Below are positions 1 through 7,526 of a stretch of 15,475 nucleotides of DNA, one piece after another (position 1 is the first letter of the stretch; each line of letters begins with the position of its first letter). The notes beneath the pieces were generated by a model. That model had not been told where the DNA came from and made no database searches. It saw only the letters and a list, made by a program, of their open reading frames with translations. The position numbers and the translations under genes were made by a program. Source of the stretch: Chitinophaga pinensis (GTDB lineage: Bacteria > Bacteroidota > Bacteroidia > Flavobacteriales_D > Crocinitomicaceae); contig CAMBRH010000047.1 of the NCBI GenBank assembly GCA_945870115.1, forward strand, positions 1 through 15,475, given 5' to 3'.

Positions 1-152
1 GCTGTTGCACCTAATTCTGTAAAAGTACCTTGAAGCGAAACTGAAACTTCATTAGATCCATTTAGAGAAATAACGGGAGGAACACCTCCAGAATCAGCAT
101 TACAGCTAGTTAATACGATAAAAAGTCCTGCAAAAATAATAAGTGATTTCAT
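1..152 (-). CDS. Lipoprotein with probable DUF5011 Ig-like domain (3' part cut off by window edge)
   Basis: Only the first 50 codons are inside the window; the gene continues past base 1. The ATG is at 152-150 on the minus strand. The product begins MKSLIIFAGLFIVLTSC, a short positive n-region and hydrophobic core ending in a lipobox-like LTSC, so Cys17 is the likely lipidated residue and the protein should be anchored in the envelope. From about residue 25 it reads PPVISLNGSNEVSVSLQGTF followed by TELGATA, which resembles the start of DUF5011 Ig-like repeats found in Bacteroidota surface proteins (typically PVI-L-G ... G-T-DLGATA). The signal peptide is clear; the domain name is pattern recognition on a short fragment. 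The role is unknown, though such domains usually sit in surface-exposed lipoproteins. It is transcribed divergently from the gene at 306. Confidence 0.75.
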   Translation of the reverse strand, partial: MKSLIIFAGLFIVLTSCNADSGGVPPVISLNGSNEVSVSLQGTFTELGAT

Positions 153-172
153 AGTGTTAAATTTTTTAGGAA

Positions 173-180
173 CAAATATA
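173..180 (-). promoter_or_regulatory. Bacteroidota -7 promoter element (TATATTTG) for the minus-strand lipoprotein
   Basis: Read on the minus strand this is TATATTTG, an exact match to TAnnTTTG, ending 20 bases before the ATG at 152. I see no TTG at the expected -33 distance, so the call rests on the -7 box and its position. Confidence 0.5.
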
Positions 181-281
181 TAATTTAAATTCTAATAAAA
201 AAAATTTCTCCGAGAACAAAAAATAATTGACAATCTTAATATCTTTTTTAAAGCAAAAGTAACTAAGAACTTTATTCTCTT

Positions 282-289
282 TAGTTTTG
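282..289 (+). promoter_or_regulatory. Bacteroidota -7 promoter element (TAGTTTTG) for the lipoprotein gene at 306
   Basis: TAGTTTTG matches TAnnTTTG and ends 16 bases before the ATG at 306. No TTG lies at the normal -33 spacing. An aaagg directly abuts the ATG, too close to act as a Shine-Dalgarno sequence. Confidence 0.45.
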
Positions 290-305
290 TGAAAATAAAT
301 AAAGG

Positions 306-1322
306 ATGGTAAAAATATATTTAAGCTTTATATTGGCAATTTTGTGTTTTTCATGTATAACTTCAAAAGGTATCGAACGTTTGAAGAAAACTTCTGTTAA
401 CATACCTGTTCAAGACATGAAAGATCAGCAAATAGAAGATAAAGATTCATATACCCATCTTGGTTTTTCTATTCCAGTTCTTGGAGGTGGAGAATGGATG
501 AAAAACTCAGATTTTTTGCAACCTGGAGCTGAACTAAGTCATGTCCGCAATCATTTTTGCTCCATCCAATCCAATTTTTCTTATAATGTGAAAGATTGGA
601 CAAAAAATTACTCGCCTATTGATAATAAGCCTCAGCATATTCAAAAATTAAGTCAACTAGATTTTAGTGTAGAAACGCAAATTCCTTTTTTACAGCTAAT
701 TTCAAAAAATAAAGAAAAAATAGTTTTGATTGAAGATGCTTCAGACGATAATTCCTTTAGTTATATAACACCCCAAATTAAATTTAACACCTTTTTGCAA
801 GCGCATCTAGGTTTTCAAGCAGATTTTAACAGCCAAAATGTTGAAAACGTAGAATTTGCAAAACAATTTAACATTGCTTCAAAAAACATATTTGTAAATC
901 AAAGAACTAACAATTTAAATGTAGGCTTATCATGGAATAAGAGATCAAACTATAAATATCATATTTGGACATCTAAAAAGGAGTTTATTGGCAAATATCT
1001 TACATCAGCCTCAGGATTTGCTAAAATGAAGATGCTATTGAATTTAGAATTACCAACTATGGAATTAAATCAAACTTATTGGGAAAATACGCAACAAGTA
1101 TTAGTTATATATAGAGCAGACCCGAAACAATTTTTACAGCTCAATCGCATAGGTTATGAATTTGGTTATAGAATTCAAGTTGCTGGATTAAAAAGATCGA
1201 TACAAACCTTTGAATTCGCTTCTGGAATGTATACCGGGTATTCGGGGGATCCAAAAGATTTATTATATGTTAGAGCTGTTTGGTATATTGGATTCGGCGT
1301 TTTTTCCCCAAAATATAAATAA
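306..1322 (+). CDS. Unrecognised lipoprotein, possibly outer-membrane beta-rich
   Basis: I do not recognise this 338-residue protein. It begins MVKIYLSFILAILCFSC, a signal peptide ending in a loose Bacteroidota lipobox with Cys17 as the likely lipidated residue, so export and membrane anchoring are well supported. The rest has no obvious catalytic motif. The C-terminal half (from about residue 155) contains several stretches of alternating polar and hydrophobic or aromatic residues, for example around YKYHIWTSKKEFIGKYL and LLYVRAVWYIGFGVFSPKYK, suggesting beta strands and possibly a barrel. The last residue is Lys rather than the terminal aromatic common in barrel proteins, so barrel is only a guess. 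The ATG at 306 gives a compact signal peptide and follows a -7 element closely. It stands alone between a divergent lipoprotein gene and icd. Confidence 0.7.
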   Translation: MVKIYLSFILAILCFSCITSKGIERLKKTSVNIPVQDMKDQQIEDKDSYTHLGFSIPVLGGGEWMKNSDFLQPGAELSHVRNHFCSIQSNFSYNVKDWTKNYSPIDNKPQHIQKLSQLDFSVETQIPFLQLISKNKEKIVLIEDASDDNSFSYITPQIKFNTFLQAHLGFQADFNSQNVENVEFAKQFNIASKNIFVNQRTNNLNVGLSWNKRSNYKYHIWTSKKEFIGKYLTSASGFAKMKMLLNLELPTMELNQTYWENTQQVLVIYRADPKQFLQLNRIGYEFGYRIQVAGLKRSIQTFEFASGMYTGYSGDPKDLLYVRAVWYIGFGVFSPKYK

Positions 1323-1402
1323 GTCCATAAGTCATCGCATATTTTATAGATTAAAAATTGAAATTGATCTATAAATACTTTACTCCTTTTGAATAACTTT
1401 AT

Positions 1403-1410
1403 TAAATTTG
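1403..1410 (+). promoter_or_regulatory. Bacteroidota -7 promoter element (TAAATTTG) for icd
   Basis: TAAATTTG matches TAnnTTTG and ends 19 bases before the icd ATG at 1430. No TTG is found at the usual -33 spacing. The likely leader is about 13-15 bases with no Shine-Dalgarno sequence. Confidence 0.55.
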
Positions 1411-1429
1411 CATTTCAAAAATTAATCTC

Positions 1430-2659
1430 ATGTTGAAAATAAAAGTTGCAAACCCTGTAGTTGAGTTAGATGGCGATGAAATGACACGCATCATCTGGAA
1501 GTTTATCAAAGATAAATTGATTTTACCATATTTGGATCTTGATATCAAATATTATGATTTAGGAATTGAAAAACGTGATGAAACGAATGATCAAATCACA
1601 ATTGACTCTGCTGAAGCAATTAAAAAATACCAAGTTGGAATTAAATGTGCTACAATCACACCAGATGAAGAGCGTGTAAAAGAATTCAACTTGAAATCGA
1701 TGTGGAAATCTCCAAATGGAACGATTCGTAATATTTTGGACGGAACAGTTTTTAGAGAACCTATAGTCATGCAAAATGTTCCTCGTTTGGTAACAAATTG
1801 GACAGCTCCAATCATTGTGGGTCGTCACGCTTTTGGAGATCAGTACCGCGCTACAGATGCAGTTTTCAAAGGAAAAGGAAAGTTAACAATGACTTTTACT
1901 CCAGAAGATGGTGGTGATGTTCAAAATTTTGAAGTGTATAATTTCAAAGGCGATGGAGTTGGAATGGCAATGTACAATACAGACGAAAGTATCGAAGGAT
2001 TTGCTCGTTCTTGCTTTAACATGGCATTAACAAAAAAATGGCCTTTGTATTTATCTACAAAAAATACCATTCTTAAAAAATACGATGGTCGTTTCAAAGA
2101 TATTTTTGAAGAAATTTTTCAAGCAGAATTTAAAGCACAATATGATGCTGCAGGAATCACTTACGAACACCGTTTAATTGATGACATGGTTGCATCTGCT
2201 TTAAAATGGAATGGAAATTTTGTTTGGGCTTGTAAAAATTACGATGGTGACGTTCAATCAGATACAGTTGCTCAAGGATTTGGATCTTTGGGTTTAATGA
2301 CTTCTGTTTTGATTACTCCTGACGGAAAAATTATGGAAGCTGAAGCTGCACACGGAACTGTTACAAGACATTACCGTGAACATCAAGCAGGAAGAAAAAC
2401 ATCCACAAATCCAATTGCATCAATTTTTGCATGGACTAGAGGTTTGGCTTTCAGAGGAAAATTAGACAACAACCAAGAATTAATTACTTTCTGCGAAACA
2501 CTTGAAAAAGTATGTATTGAAACAGTTGAAAGTGGAATTATGACAAAAGATTTAGCAGTTTGTATTCACGGAAATAAGTTAAATCACGGTGAACATTATG
2601 TTTACACGGAAGAATTTTTGGATGCTTTGGATAGAGGTTTACAAAGTAAAATGAACTGA
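1430..2659 (+). CDS. icd: NADP-dependent isocitrate dehydrogenase, eukaryote-like type
   Basis: Catalyses oxidative decarboxylation of isocitrate to 2-oxoglutarate with reduction of NADP+, a cytoplasmic TCA-cycle step supplying NADPH and the glutamate precursor. The 409-residue length and sequence match the homodimeric IDH1/IDH2-like subfamily rather than the E. coli type. Isocitrate-binding residues known from human IDH1 are present at matching numbers: Ser94, Arg100, Arg109, Arg132 (in IIVGRHAFGDQYRATD) and Tyr139. The catalytic Lys is in STKNTILKKYDGRF (about 211), and metal-binding Asp are at 252 (LIDDMVA), 274 and 278 (YDGDVQSD). HGTVTRHYR (308-316) carries the Arg-His pair that recognises the 2'-phosphate, so NADP rather than NAD is expected. 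The gene is intact, single, with its own -7 box and a terminator downstream, and reads as housekeeping with no sign of transfer. Confidence 0.97.
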   Translation: MLKIKVANPVVELDGDEMTRIIWKFIKDKLILPYLDLDIKYYDLGIEKRDETNDQITIDSAEAIKKYQVGIKCATITPDEERVKEFNLKSMWKSPNGTIRNILDGTVFREPIVMQNVPRLVTNWTAPIIVGRHAFGDQYRATDAVFKGKGKLTMTFTPEDGGDVQNFEVYNFKGDGVGMAMYNTDESIEGFARSCFNMALTKKWPLYLSTKNTILKKYDGRFKDIFEEIFQAEFKAQYDAAGITYEHRLIDDMVASALKWNGNFVWACKNYDGDVQSDTVAQGFGSLGLMTSVLITPDGKIMEAEAAHGTVTRHYREHQAGRKTSTNPIASIFAWTRGLAFRGKLDNNQELITFCETLEKVCIETVESGIMTKDLAVCIHGNKLNHGEHYVYTEEFLDALDRGLQSKMN

Positions 2660-2712
2660 AATTTCAAAAATATGCTATCATTAAATGTAGATTAAACTAC
2701 TTTTATATATTA

Positions 2713-2738
2713 GGGGAGATTTCGGTCTCCCTTTTTTT
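2713..2738 (+). terminator. Rho-independent terminator after icd
   Basis: GGGAGA (2714-2719) pairs with TCTCCC (2726-2731) around the 6-base loop TTTCGG, followed directly by seven T (2732-2738). It lies 54 bases past the icd stop and separates icd from the gene at 2829. Confidence 0.9.
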
Positions 2739-2777
2739 ATTGTTAAAAATTATTTTTATTTTTACAGAAAAATCTAT

Positions 2778-2785
2778 TAAATTTC
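2778..2785 (+). promoter_or_regulatory. Weak -7 element (TAAATTTC) upstream of the membrane-protein gene
   Basis: TAAATTTC differs from TAnnTTTG only in the last base. It ends 14 bases before the ATG of a 10-codon ORF (2800-2832), the same spacing seen at other promoters here. No proper -33 TTG. A promoter must exist somewhere here because a terminator lies just upstream. Confidence 0.3.
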
Positions 2786-2799
2786 ATTTGATTTGAAAA

Positions 2800-2832
2800 A
2801 TGAAAAAAACTAAACTAAAAAATTCTAATTGA
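2800..2832 (+). CDS. Possible 10-codon leader ORF overlapping the TTG start of the next gene
   Basis: ATG at 2800 opens a short frame, MKKTKLKNSN, that ends at TGA 2830-2832. The stop overlaps the TTG start at 2829 in a TTGA arrangement, analogous to the ATGA overlaps in the mre operon further on. The ATG lies at the usual distance from a weak -7 box. It could be a translated leader that brings ribosomes to the non-ATG start by re-initiation, or a chance frame. A simple sequencing frameshift joining the two does not work, because the downstream frame has a TAA at 2826-2828. Confidence 0.3.
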   Translation: MKKTKLKNSN

Positions 2833-4607
2833 AACAGCTGAAAAATTTATTTAAACAACCACTATTTTGGATGATTATGGCTGTCTTTTTCTTCAGTTAT
2901 TTAATACATTTTAGCAAAGTTACAAATTTACAAAAAATGGTTTCCTCTGATGGAGATGGCTACTATGCCTATTTACCAGCACTTTTTATACAAAAAGATG
3001 CAAGTTATCAGAAAACCAAGAAAATGCAAGAATCATATAATGTCGGGGTACAGAACTATTATTACCTAAATAAAACAAATAAAGGTAGAGTTGTAAATAA
3101 ATATTATCCCGGCACTGCAATTTTTCATTTACCTGCATTCACTTTTACAAGTATAATACTTTCTGTTTTTCATAAACCTATAACTGGGTATTCAAGTTTA
3201 TACATGCTTGGCGTATTTTTTACAGGATTGTTTTTTTCTTTATTTGGAATATATTTTCTCTTCAAAGCCCTAAAGATTTATTTTAAAAATTACTTAAAAG
3301 AAAAATCCCACAGTATTTGGATTGGCGTTTTTTGCATTTTTTTTGGAACAAATTTATTCGTTTCCGTACTTTCTAATCCTTCATTATCGCATACCTACTC
3401 ATTTTTTCTATTTTGTTTGCTTATTTACAATTTTCAAACTTATTTAAGTGATAAAAAAATAATTAAACTTATTTTTCTAGGTTTTTTAATGGGACTAATA
3501 TTTTTAGTTCGTCCAACAAATATTCTTTTTGTTTTATTCTTAGTTTTCTTCTTTTCATCTTTAAAAGAATTAAAACTTTTTTTAATAGATTTCTTTTCGT
3601 TTAAAAAAACCTCCTTCATTTATTTATTAGTCCCTTTTCTATTATTAGCATCAATTATTTTATTTTTGAATAAATGGCAGACGAACGAATATTTTTATTG
3701 GTCATATCAAGGTGAAGGTTTTAATTTTTTTAAACCTCACTTTTGGGAAACTTGGTTTTCATATCGAATTGGAATTTTTGTTCATAATCCGATACTATTT
3801 ATATCATTAATTGGATTGTATTACATCTATAAAGACAATAAATACCGTTTTTATTGCTGGCTTTTCTATTTCATATTTATCACTTACATTATTTCTTCAT
3901 GGTGGTGCTGGGATTATGAAACCTCGTTTGGTCATCGAGGTTTTTCAGAACATTTTATTTTATTTTTCTTTCCGTTCATTTACCTTTTAAAAAACCTAGG
4001 ACGAAAAAAAGTTATTGTTTCAATCATTATTTTTTCAATACTTTATATAATGATGCGTTTTTATCAAAAAAATGAAGGGATTTTTCCGAGACAAAAATTT
4101 ACAAAAGAAACCTATTGGAAAAGCTTTTTAGATTTAAATTCAAATGAAACGGAAAAATATTTGAACCTAGAACATTGTTTTCCTTTTGGTGAAATCAAAA
4201 AAACTACGTGTTTAAAAACAAATTACACATTATATAATTTTAATGATAGAAAAGAATTTGCATTTGAAACAAAATTTAACTTTCCTCAAAAGAGAATTCA
4301 AAATAGATTTGTAGTTGAAATATCCTTTAAGAAAAAACCTTTGGAAAAAATGAATTGGAAAGACATATTTCTTGTAACAGATTCATATTCCACAATTGAT
4401 AATTCGAGGGAATATACTGCCACTCCAATCTATACTTATTTTGAAGAAGGACAAGGTAATTTTAGTTCATCAATTATACATAAGGAACTTTTTGTATGTT
4501 ATAATCAAAAAGATTTTGTCAATATCTATATTTGGAATCAAAACAAAAAAAAATTCAAAATAAAAGATTTAAAAATAAAAATATATGAATATTCAAATGA
4601 AAAATAA
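2829..4607 (+). CDS. Multi-pass membrane protein, GT-C-like glycosyltransferase candidate with C-terminal soluble domain
   Basis: A 592-residue protein with about ten hydrophobic segments between residues 12 and 408, then a soluble tail of about 180 residues. After the first membrane helix comes SSDGDGYYAYLPALFI (39-54), resembling the first periplasmic loop of GT-C/ArnT-like lipid-linked-sugar transferases, where an Asp acts in catalysis (Asp41 and Asp43 are candidates). A later loop WWCWDYETSFGHRGFSEHF is also typical of this group in Bacteroidota. The tail is rich in alternating hydrophobic residues and ends KFKIKDLKIKIYEYSNEK, like the last strands of a beta-sandwich, so it may be a periplasmic binding domain. 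The substrate is unknown. The start is TTG, since an in-frame TAA sits just before it; the next options are ATG codons at residues 15 and 17, which would cut into the first helix. It overlaps the next gene, so the two are probably cotranscribed. Confidence 0.75.
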   Translation: MKQLKNLFKQPLFWMIMAVFFFSYLIHFSKVTNLQKMVSSDGDGYYAYLPALFIQKDASYQKTKKMQESYNVGVQNYYYLNKTNKGRVVNKYYPGTAIFHLPAFTFTSIILSVFHKPITGYSSLYMLGVFFTGLFFSLFGIYFLFKALKIYFKNYLKEKSHSIWIGVFCIFFGTNLFVSVLSNPSLSHTYSFFLFCLLIYNFQTYLSDKKIIKLIFLGFLMGLIFLVRPTNILFVLFLVFFFSSLKELKLFLIDFFSFKKTSFIYLLVPFLLLASIILFLNKWQTNEYFYWSYQGEGFNFFKPHFWETWFSYRIGIFVHNPILFISLIGLYYIYKDNKYRFYCWLFYFIFITYIISSWWCWDYETSFGHRGFSEHFILFFFPFIYLLKNLGRKKVIVSIIIFSILYIMMRFYQKNEGIFPRQKFTKETYWKSFLDLNSNETEKYLNLEHCFPFGEIKKTTCLKTNYTLYNFNDRKEFAFETKFNFPQKRIQNRFVVEISFKKKPLEKMNWKDIFLVTDSYSTIDNSREYTATPIYTYFEEGQGNFSSSIIHKELFVCYNQKDFVNIYIWNQNKKKFKIKDLKIKIYEYSNEK

Positions 4608-6006
4608 AAAAATAATTTATGCGTCTTTTTTAAGCATAATTTTATTTTCCTGTAAAGCCATTTCTCCAGTTTCACCAATAATTGCTGTGAGCGAATACAT
4701 TCCGCCAGTTCAAAAAGTTTCTGTGATGAACATTCCTGTTGAAATGGAAATGAAATCCTATTTCAAAGCAGCAGATGAAGCTGTACCTTATGAATTTAAA
4801 GGGAAAGAACAAAAATGTGAAGATGTAAGTTATGACTATAAATTCAATCGTAATCCTATCAAAATTGAAGGTAAAGCAGGAAAAAATTCAGCTTTAGAAA
4901 TTGGAATTGATATTGAAGGAAAGTATGCTTTGAACTTAAATTACTGTGCCAAATGTACCGATCTCTTTTCAAGTGCACCAAATTGTGTTACCCCAAGAAT
5001 CTATGCCAGTTGCGGAGTAGATGAGCCAATGCGTCGCATAAAAGTAGAATATACAACCGAAGTTGACTTAAAAAATAATTTTAAATTGGAATCCAAAACA
5101 ATTCTAAAAGATGTCATTCCAAAAGATAAATGTGCTATCACCGTTTTTTCATACAATGCAACTCCAATGCTTGTAAAAGAAGTAAAAGGAGCATTAAAGG
5201 ATTTAAGTAAGCAAATTGATAAAGAAATTGAAGCCTTAGAAATAAGAAAAGAAGTCGAAACAATCTGGAAGACTTTTACAACACCAATTGCCATTGAAAA
5301 TTATGGATTTTTATATCTCAAACCCGAAAAAATTGGTTTAGAAGATTTAAAAATGAAAGGAACAAAATTAAATTTCTCTGTTCTAATTGAAGCTTTTCCA
5401 AAGGTAAGTTTAACAAAAGAGCAGGATATCAATTCAAAACTTCCTGATTTAGAAAAAATAAAAGGTGAAGATGGCTTCAATATTAATTTAGATTTAATCG
5501 CTGATTACGATTCACTTTCTTCCATTATAAATAGAGAATTAAGTGGAAAAACGATTGATATCAAAAAGAATAAAATAATTCTACAAAAAGCAAAAATTTA
5601 TGGTGCCTCGAACCAACAATTAAGCATAGAAGTAGAATTTATTGGCACAAAAACTGGAAAAATGTTTTTCCTTGGAACACCCGTTTTTAACGATTCACTG
5701 CAAGAAATCTCCTTTCCTGATCTAAGTTTTGAATTAGAAACAAAAAACGCTTTACTAAAAAGTGCTAAATGGTTGTTCAATGATAAGATTACAAGAATGA
5801 TTCGTTCGTACACAAAATTTAATATGACTGCTGTTTTGGATGAATCTAAGAAAAAAATTGAAACACAATTGAATCAAAAAGTGAATGAAAGTATCTCATT
5901 ATCAGGAAAAATGAAAGAAGTTAGGGTGAAATCTATTTATCCAGATTCAAAAAATTTGATTATCCAAACAAACCTAAAAGGCAATTTAAACGTTAATATT
6001 AAGTAA
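4597..6006 (+). CDS. DUF4403 family lipoprotein
   Basis: A lipoprotein of 469 residues from the ATG at 4597, giving MKNKKIIYASFLSIILFSC with Cys19 as the lipidated residue. An in-frame ATG at 4585 adds four residues and is equally possible; either start overlaps the end of the upstream gene. The mature part fits DUF4403, a Bacteroidota-rich family of unknown function: an N-terminal segment VSVMNIPVEMEMKSYFKAA, a central TIWKTFTTPIAIENYGFLYL with downstream GLEDLKMKGTKLNFSVLIEA, and a C-terminal block LSFELETKNALLKSAKWLF. The repeated long amphipathic strands suggest an elongated envelope protein. Two CxxC-like sites (CAKC and nearby Cys residues around 113-140) may form disulfides. Being coupled to a GT-C-like membrane protein hints at a shared envelope role, but nothing in the sequence proves it. 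Confidence 0.85.
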   Translation: MKNKKIIYASFLSIILFSCKAISPVSPIIAVSEYIPPVQKVSVMNIPVEMEMKSYFKAADEAVPYEFKGKEQKCEDVSYDYKFNRNPIKIEGKAGKNSALEIGIDIEGKYALNLNYCAKCTDLFSSAPNCVTPRIYASCGVDEPMRRIKVEYTTEVDLKNNFKLESKTILKDVIPKDKCAITVFSYNATPMLVKEVKGALKDLSKQIDKEIEALEIRKEVETIWKTFTTPIAIENYGFLYLKPEKIGLEDLKMKGTKLNFSVLIEAFPKVSLTKEQDINSKLPDLEKIKGEDGFNINLDLIADYDSLSSIINRELSGKTIDIKKNKIILQKAKIYGASNQQLSIEVEFIGTKTGKMFFLGTPVFNDSLQEISFPDLSFELETKNALLKSAKWLFNDKITRMIRSYTKFNMTAVLDESKKKIETQLNQKVNESISLSGKMKEVRVKSIYPDSKNLIIQTNLKGNLNVNIK

Positions 6007-6083
6007 AGCTCAATTTTTTGGCTCAATTTTTGACTTTAGAAATTCAAATTAAGCTAAGTTTTTAAAAAAAAATTAACTTAAAA
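6007..6083. other. Intergenic stretch with a duplicated GCTCAATTTTT element and imperfect hairpin
   Basis: GCTCAATTTTT occurs at 6008-6018 and again at 6021-6031. TAAAG-C-TCAA (6004-6013) can pair with TTGACTTTA (6030-6038) with one bulged C, starting in the stop codon of the DUF4403 gene. There is no terminal T-run, so I do not call it an intrinsic terminator. Its role is unknown. Confidence 0.3.
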
Positions 6084-6115
6084 TTGAATTATTTCTAAAA
6101 AAACAACTAAATTTG
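6084..6115 (+). promoter_or_regulatory. Complete Bacteroidota promoter (TTG-N21-TAAATTTG) for the OmpA-like gene
   Basis: The -33 TTG is at 6084-6086 and the -7 TAAATTTG at 6108-6115, separated by 21 bases, within the normal range. The -7 box ends 13 bases before the ATG at 6129, so the leader should be under 10 bases. Confidence 0.75.
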
Positions 6116-6128
6116 TCGACAATATATT

Positions 6129-7325
6129 ATGATTCGTAACTCATTTTTAATTCTTACCCTATTTTTAACTAGTTTAGTTACTAATTTTGTGCTTGCTCAA
6201 AGTGATCGAAAAATCTCTGATAACATCTCTGATTGTGATGGCGCTACAAATATCTTAAATCCAGGTACATTTGATTTACAATTTACTGGAAAATCTGGTG
6301 CGCTTAATGATTTAGAAAAATATCCTTCACTAGCTCTTGTTCAAGAAAAAAACTCTCTTTGGAGTTCATTTGTTGCACCTTTTAACGGTAGAATGTCTCT
6401 AAATGTTAAAGTACCAAAAGGTTTAACAAAAATGATCATTTTCACCAATGAATCAAATGATATTTGTGGAGATGTGATCAAAGGTGTTGCAGAAATAAAA
6501 CGTATGATTTTGAAACCAACAAAATCAGAAATTGGATTGTCTCTATCAGTAGATGACAACTTCTACTACCCAATGGAATTAGTTAAGGGTCAAAGTATTA
6601 TGATTTTGTTTTTATATGAAAACGAAGAAAAAGTTAAATTAAACCTAACTTTAAAATACGAACCTTTAGTTGATGATCCTGAATTAGAATCTGCTCAAAG
6701 TAAAATTGTAGATCAAAGAGACGATGAATTTGCGCCAGCATTTAATATCATGATTCGCGATGTAGAAACAGGAAATCCTGTTATTGCTGATGTGGTAATT
6801 ACAGGTTTAAAATCAATTTCTGCTTTTTACAATGGTTCAGATTTGTTTTTTAACATGGAAAAATCTGGCAAATTAGCAGTAAGAGTTGATGCACAAGGAT
6901 ATTTTTTTACTGACAGAGAAGAACCTGTAACTGCTGGTTCTGAGCATGAATTAGTGATTTGGCTTGAACCAATTGGCGAAGGAAAAAGTGTGCAATTAGA
7001 TGAAATTGAATTTATGCCCGGCTCAAGTGAATTTTTACCAAGTTCTGAACCAAAACTAAGACGTCTGAAAGATTTTATGGCACTAAACGCTGGAATTAAA
7101 GTTGAAATTCAAGGTCACGTTCAAGAAAAGGGTGAAAATAGTAATGCTGGACAAAAAATTTCTGAAGCAAGAGCAAAAAAAGTGCTCAACTACCTTGTTG
7201 ACAACGGAATTGAAAAAAGCAGAATGATAGCGAAAGGATATGGAAACACAATGCCTATCTATCCAGATCCGAAATTTGCTTATGAAGAACAAGCAAATAG
7301 AAGAGTTGAGATTAAAATTTTGTAG
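6129..7325 (+). CDS. Secreted OmpA-C-like domain protein (variant peptidoglycan-binding motif)
   Basis: A 398-residue exported protein with a signal peptide ending about residue 24 (MIRNSFLILTLFLTSLVTNF, then VLAQS). Residues 25-195 form an unassigned beta-rich region. Residues 200-280 (FNIMIRDVETGNPVIADVVI onward) look like a carboxypeptidase-regulatory-like beta-sandwich. From about 286 comes an OmpA-C-like domain: EIEFMPGSSEFLPSSEPKL, EIQGHVQ (327-332), ISEARAKKVLNYLVDNGI, MIAKGYG and a final ANRRVEIKIL. This fold normally binds peptidoglycan and tethers the outer membrane to the wall. Arg348 of the SEARA motif is kept, but the usual GHTD is GHVQ, so the Asp that contacts diaminopimelate is Gln332. 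Wall binding may therefore be altered or lost. It has its own promoter and is followed by a 237-base gap. Confidence 0.88.
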   Translation: MIRNSFLILTLFLTSLVTNFVLAQSDRKISDNISDCDGATNILNPGTFDLQFTGKSGALNDLEKYPSLALVQEKNSLWSSFVAPFNGRMSLNVKVPKGLTKMIIFTNESNDICGDVIKGVAEIKRMILKPTKSEIGLSLSVDDNFYYPMELVKGQSIMILFLYENEEKVKLNLTLKYEPLVDDPELESAQSKIVDQRDDEFAPAFNIMIRDVETGNPVIADVVITGLKSISAFYNGSDLFFNMEKSGKLAVRVDAQGYFFTDREEPVTAGSEHELVIWLEPIGEGKSVQLDEIEFMPGSSEFLPSSEPKLRRLKDFMALNAGIKVEIQGHVQEKGENSNAGQKISEARAKKVLNYLVDNGIEKSRMIAKGYGNTMPIYPDPKFAYEEQANRRVEIKIL

Positions 7326-7486
7326 AAATACTTACAAATTAATTTAAAATAAGGTAATTTTTTTCTCAAATTAAGAAAATTTTCTCAATTTAGGAGCGCG
7401 GTTTGTTCTACACCTTGAATTAAAGTTCAAAAAAAGATAATTTATGAAAAAAGTATACTTACTCTAAACTTTTCTCATTACCAAAC

Positions 7487-7515
7487 TAAAAACTGATATT
7501 AATTAACAGTTTTTA
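7487..7515. other. Perfect 9-bp inverted repeat upstream of the batC promoter
   Basis: TAAAAACTG (7487-7495) is the exact reverse complement of CAGTTTTTA (7507-7515), with an 11-base AT-only loop. It ends 11 bases before the -33 TTG of batC. It could be a weak terminator for the OmpA-like gene (five T in the right arm) or an operator. The rest of 7326-7562 holds no gene that I can support. Confidence 0.35.
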
Positions 7516-7526
7516 ACCAAGAATCT

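Noticed and set aside
1559..1828. Two minus-strand open frames inside icd
   Set aside because: They are antisense to a fully conserved enzyme, have no promoter element and encode no recognisable protein.
2800..2831. Frameshift joining the short ORF at 2800 to the membrane-protein gene
   Set aside because: The main frame has a TAA at 2826-2828, so a single indel in the upstream A-runs would still terminate.
7368..7391. AT-only hairpin after the OmpA-like gene as terminator
   Set aside because: The stem is all but one or two A/T pairs with a mismatch, almost no loop and no T-run.
7444..7467. Short ORF MKKVYLL before batC, looking like a gene start
   Set aside because: It stops after seven codons, has no -7 box, and no coding continuation is visible in any frame.
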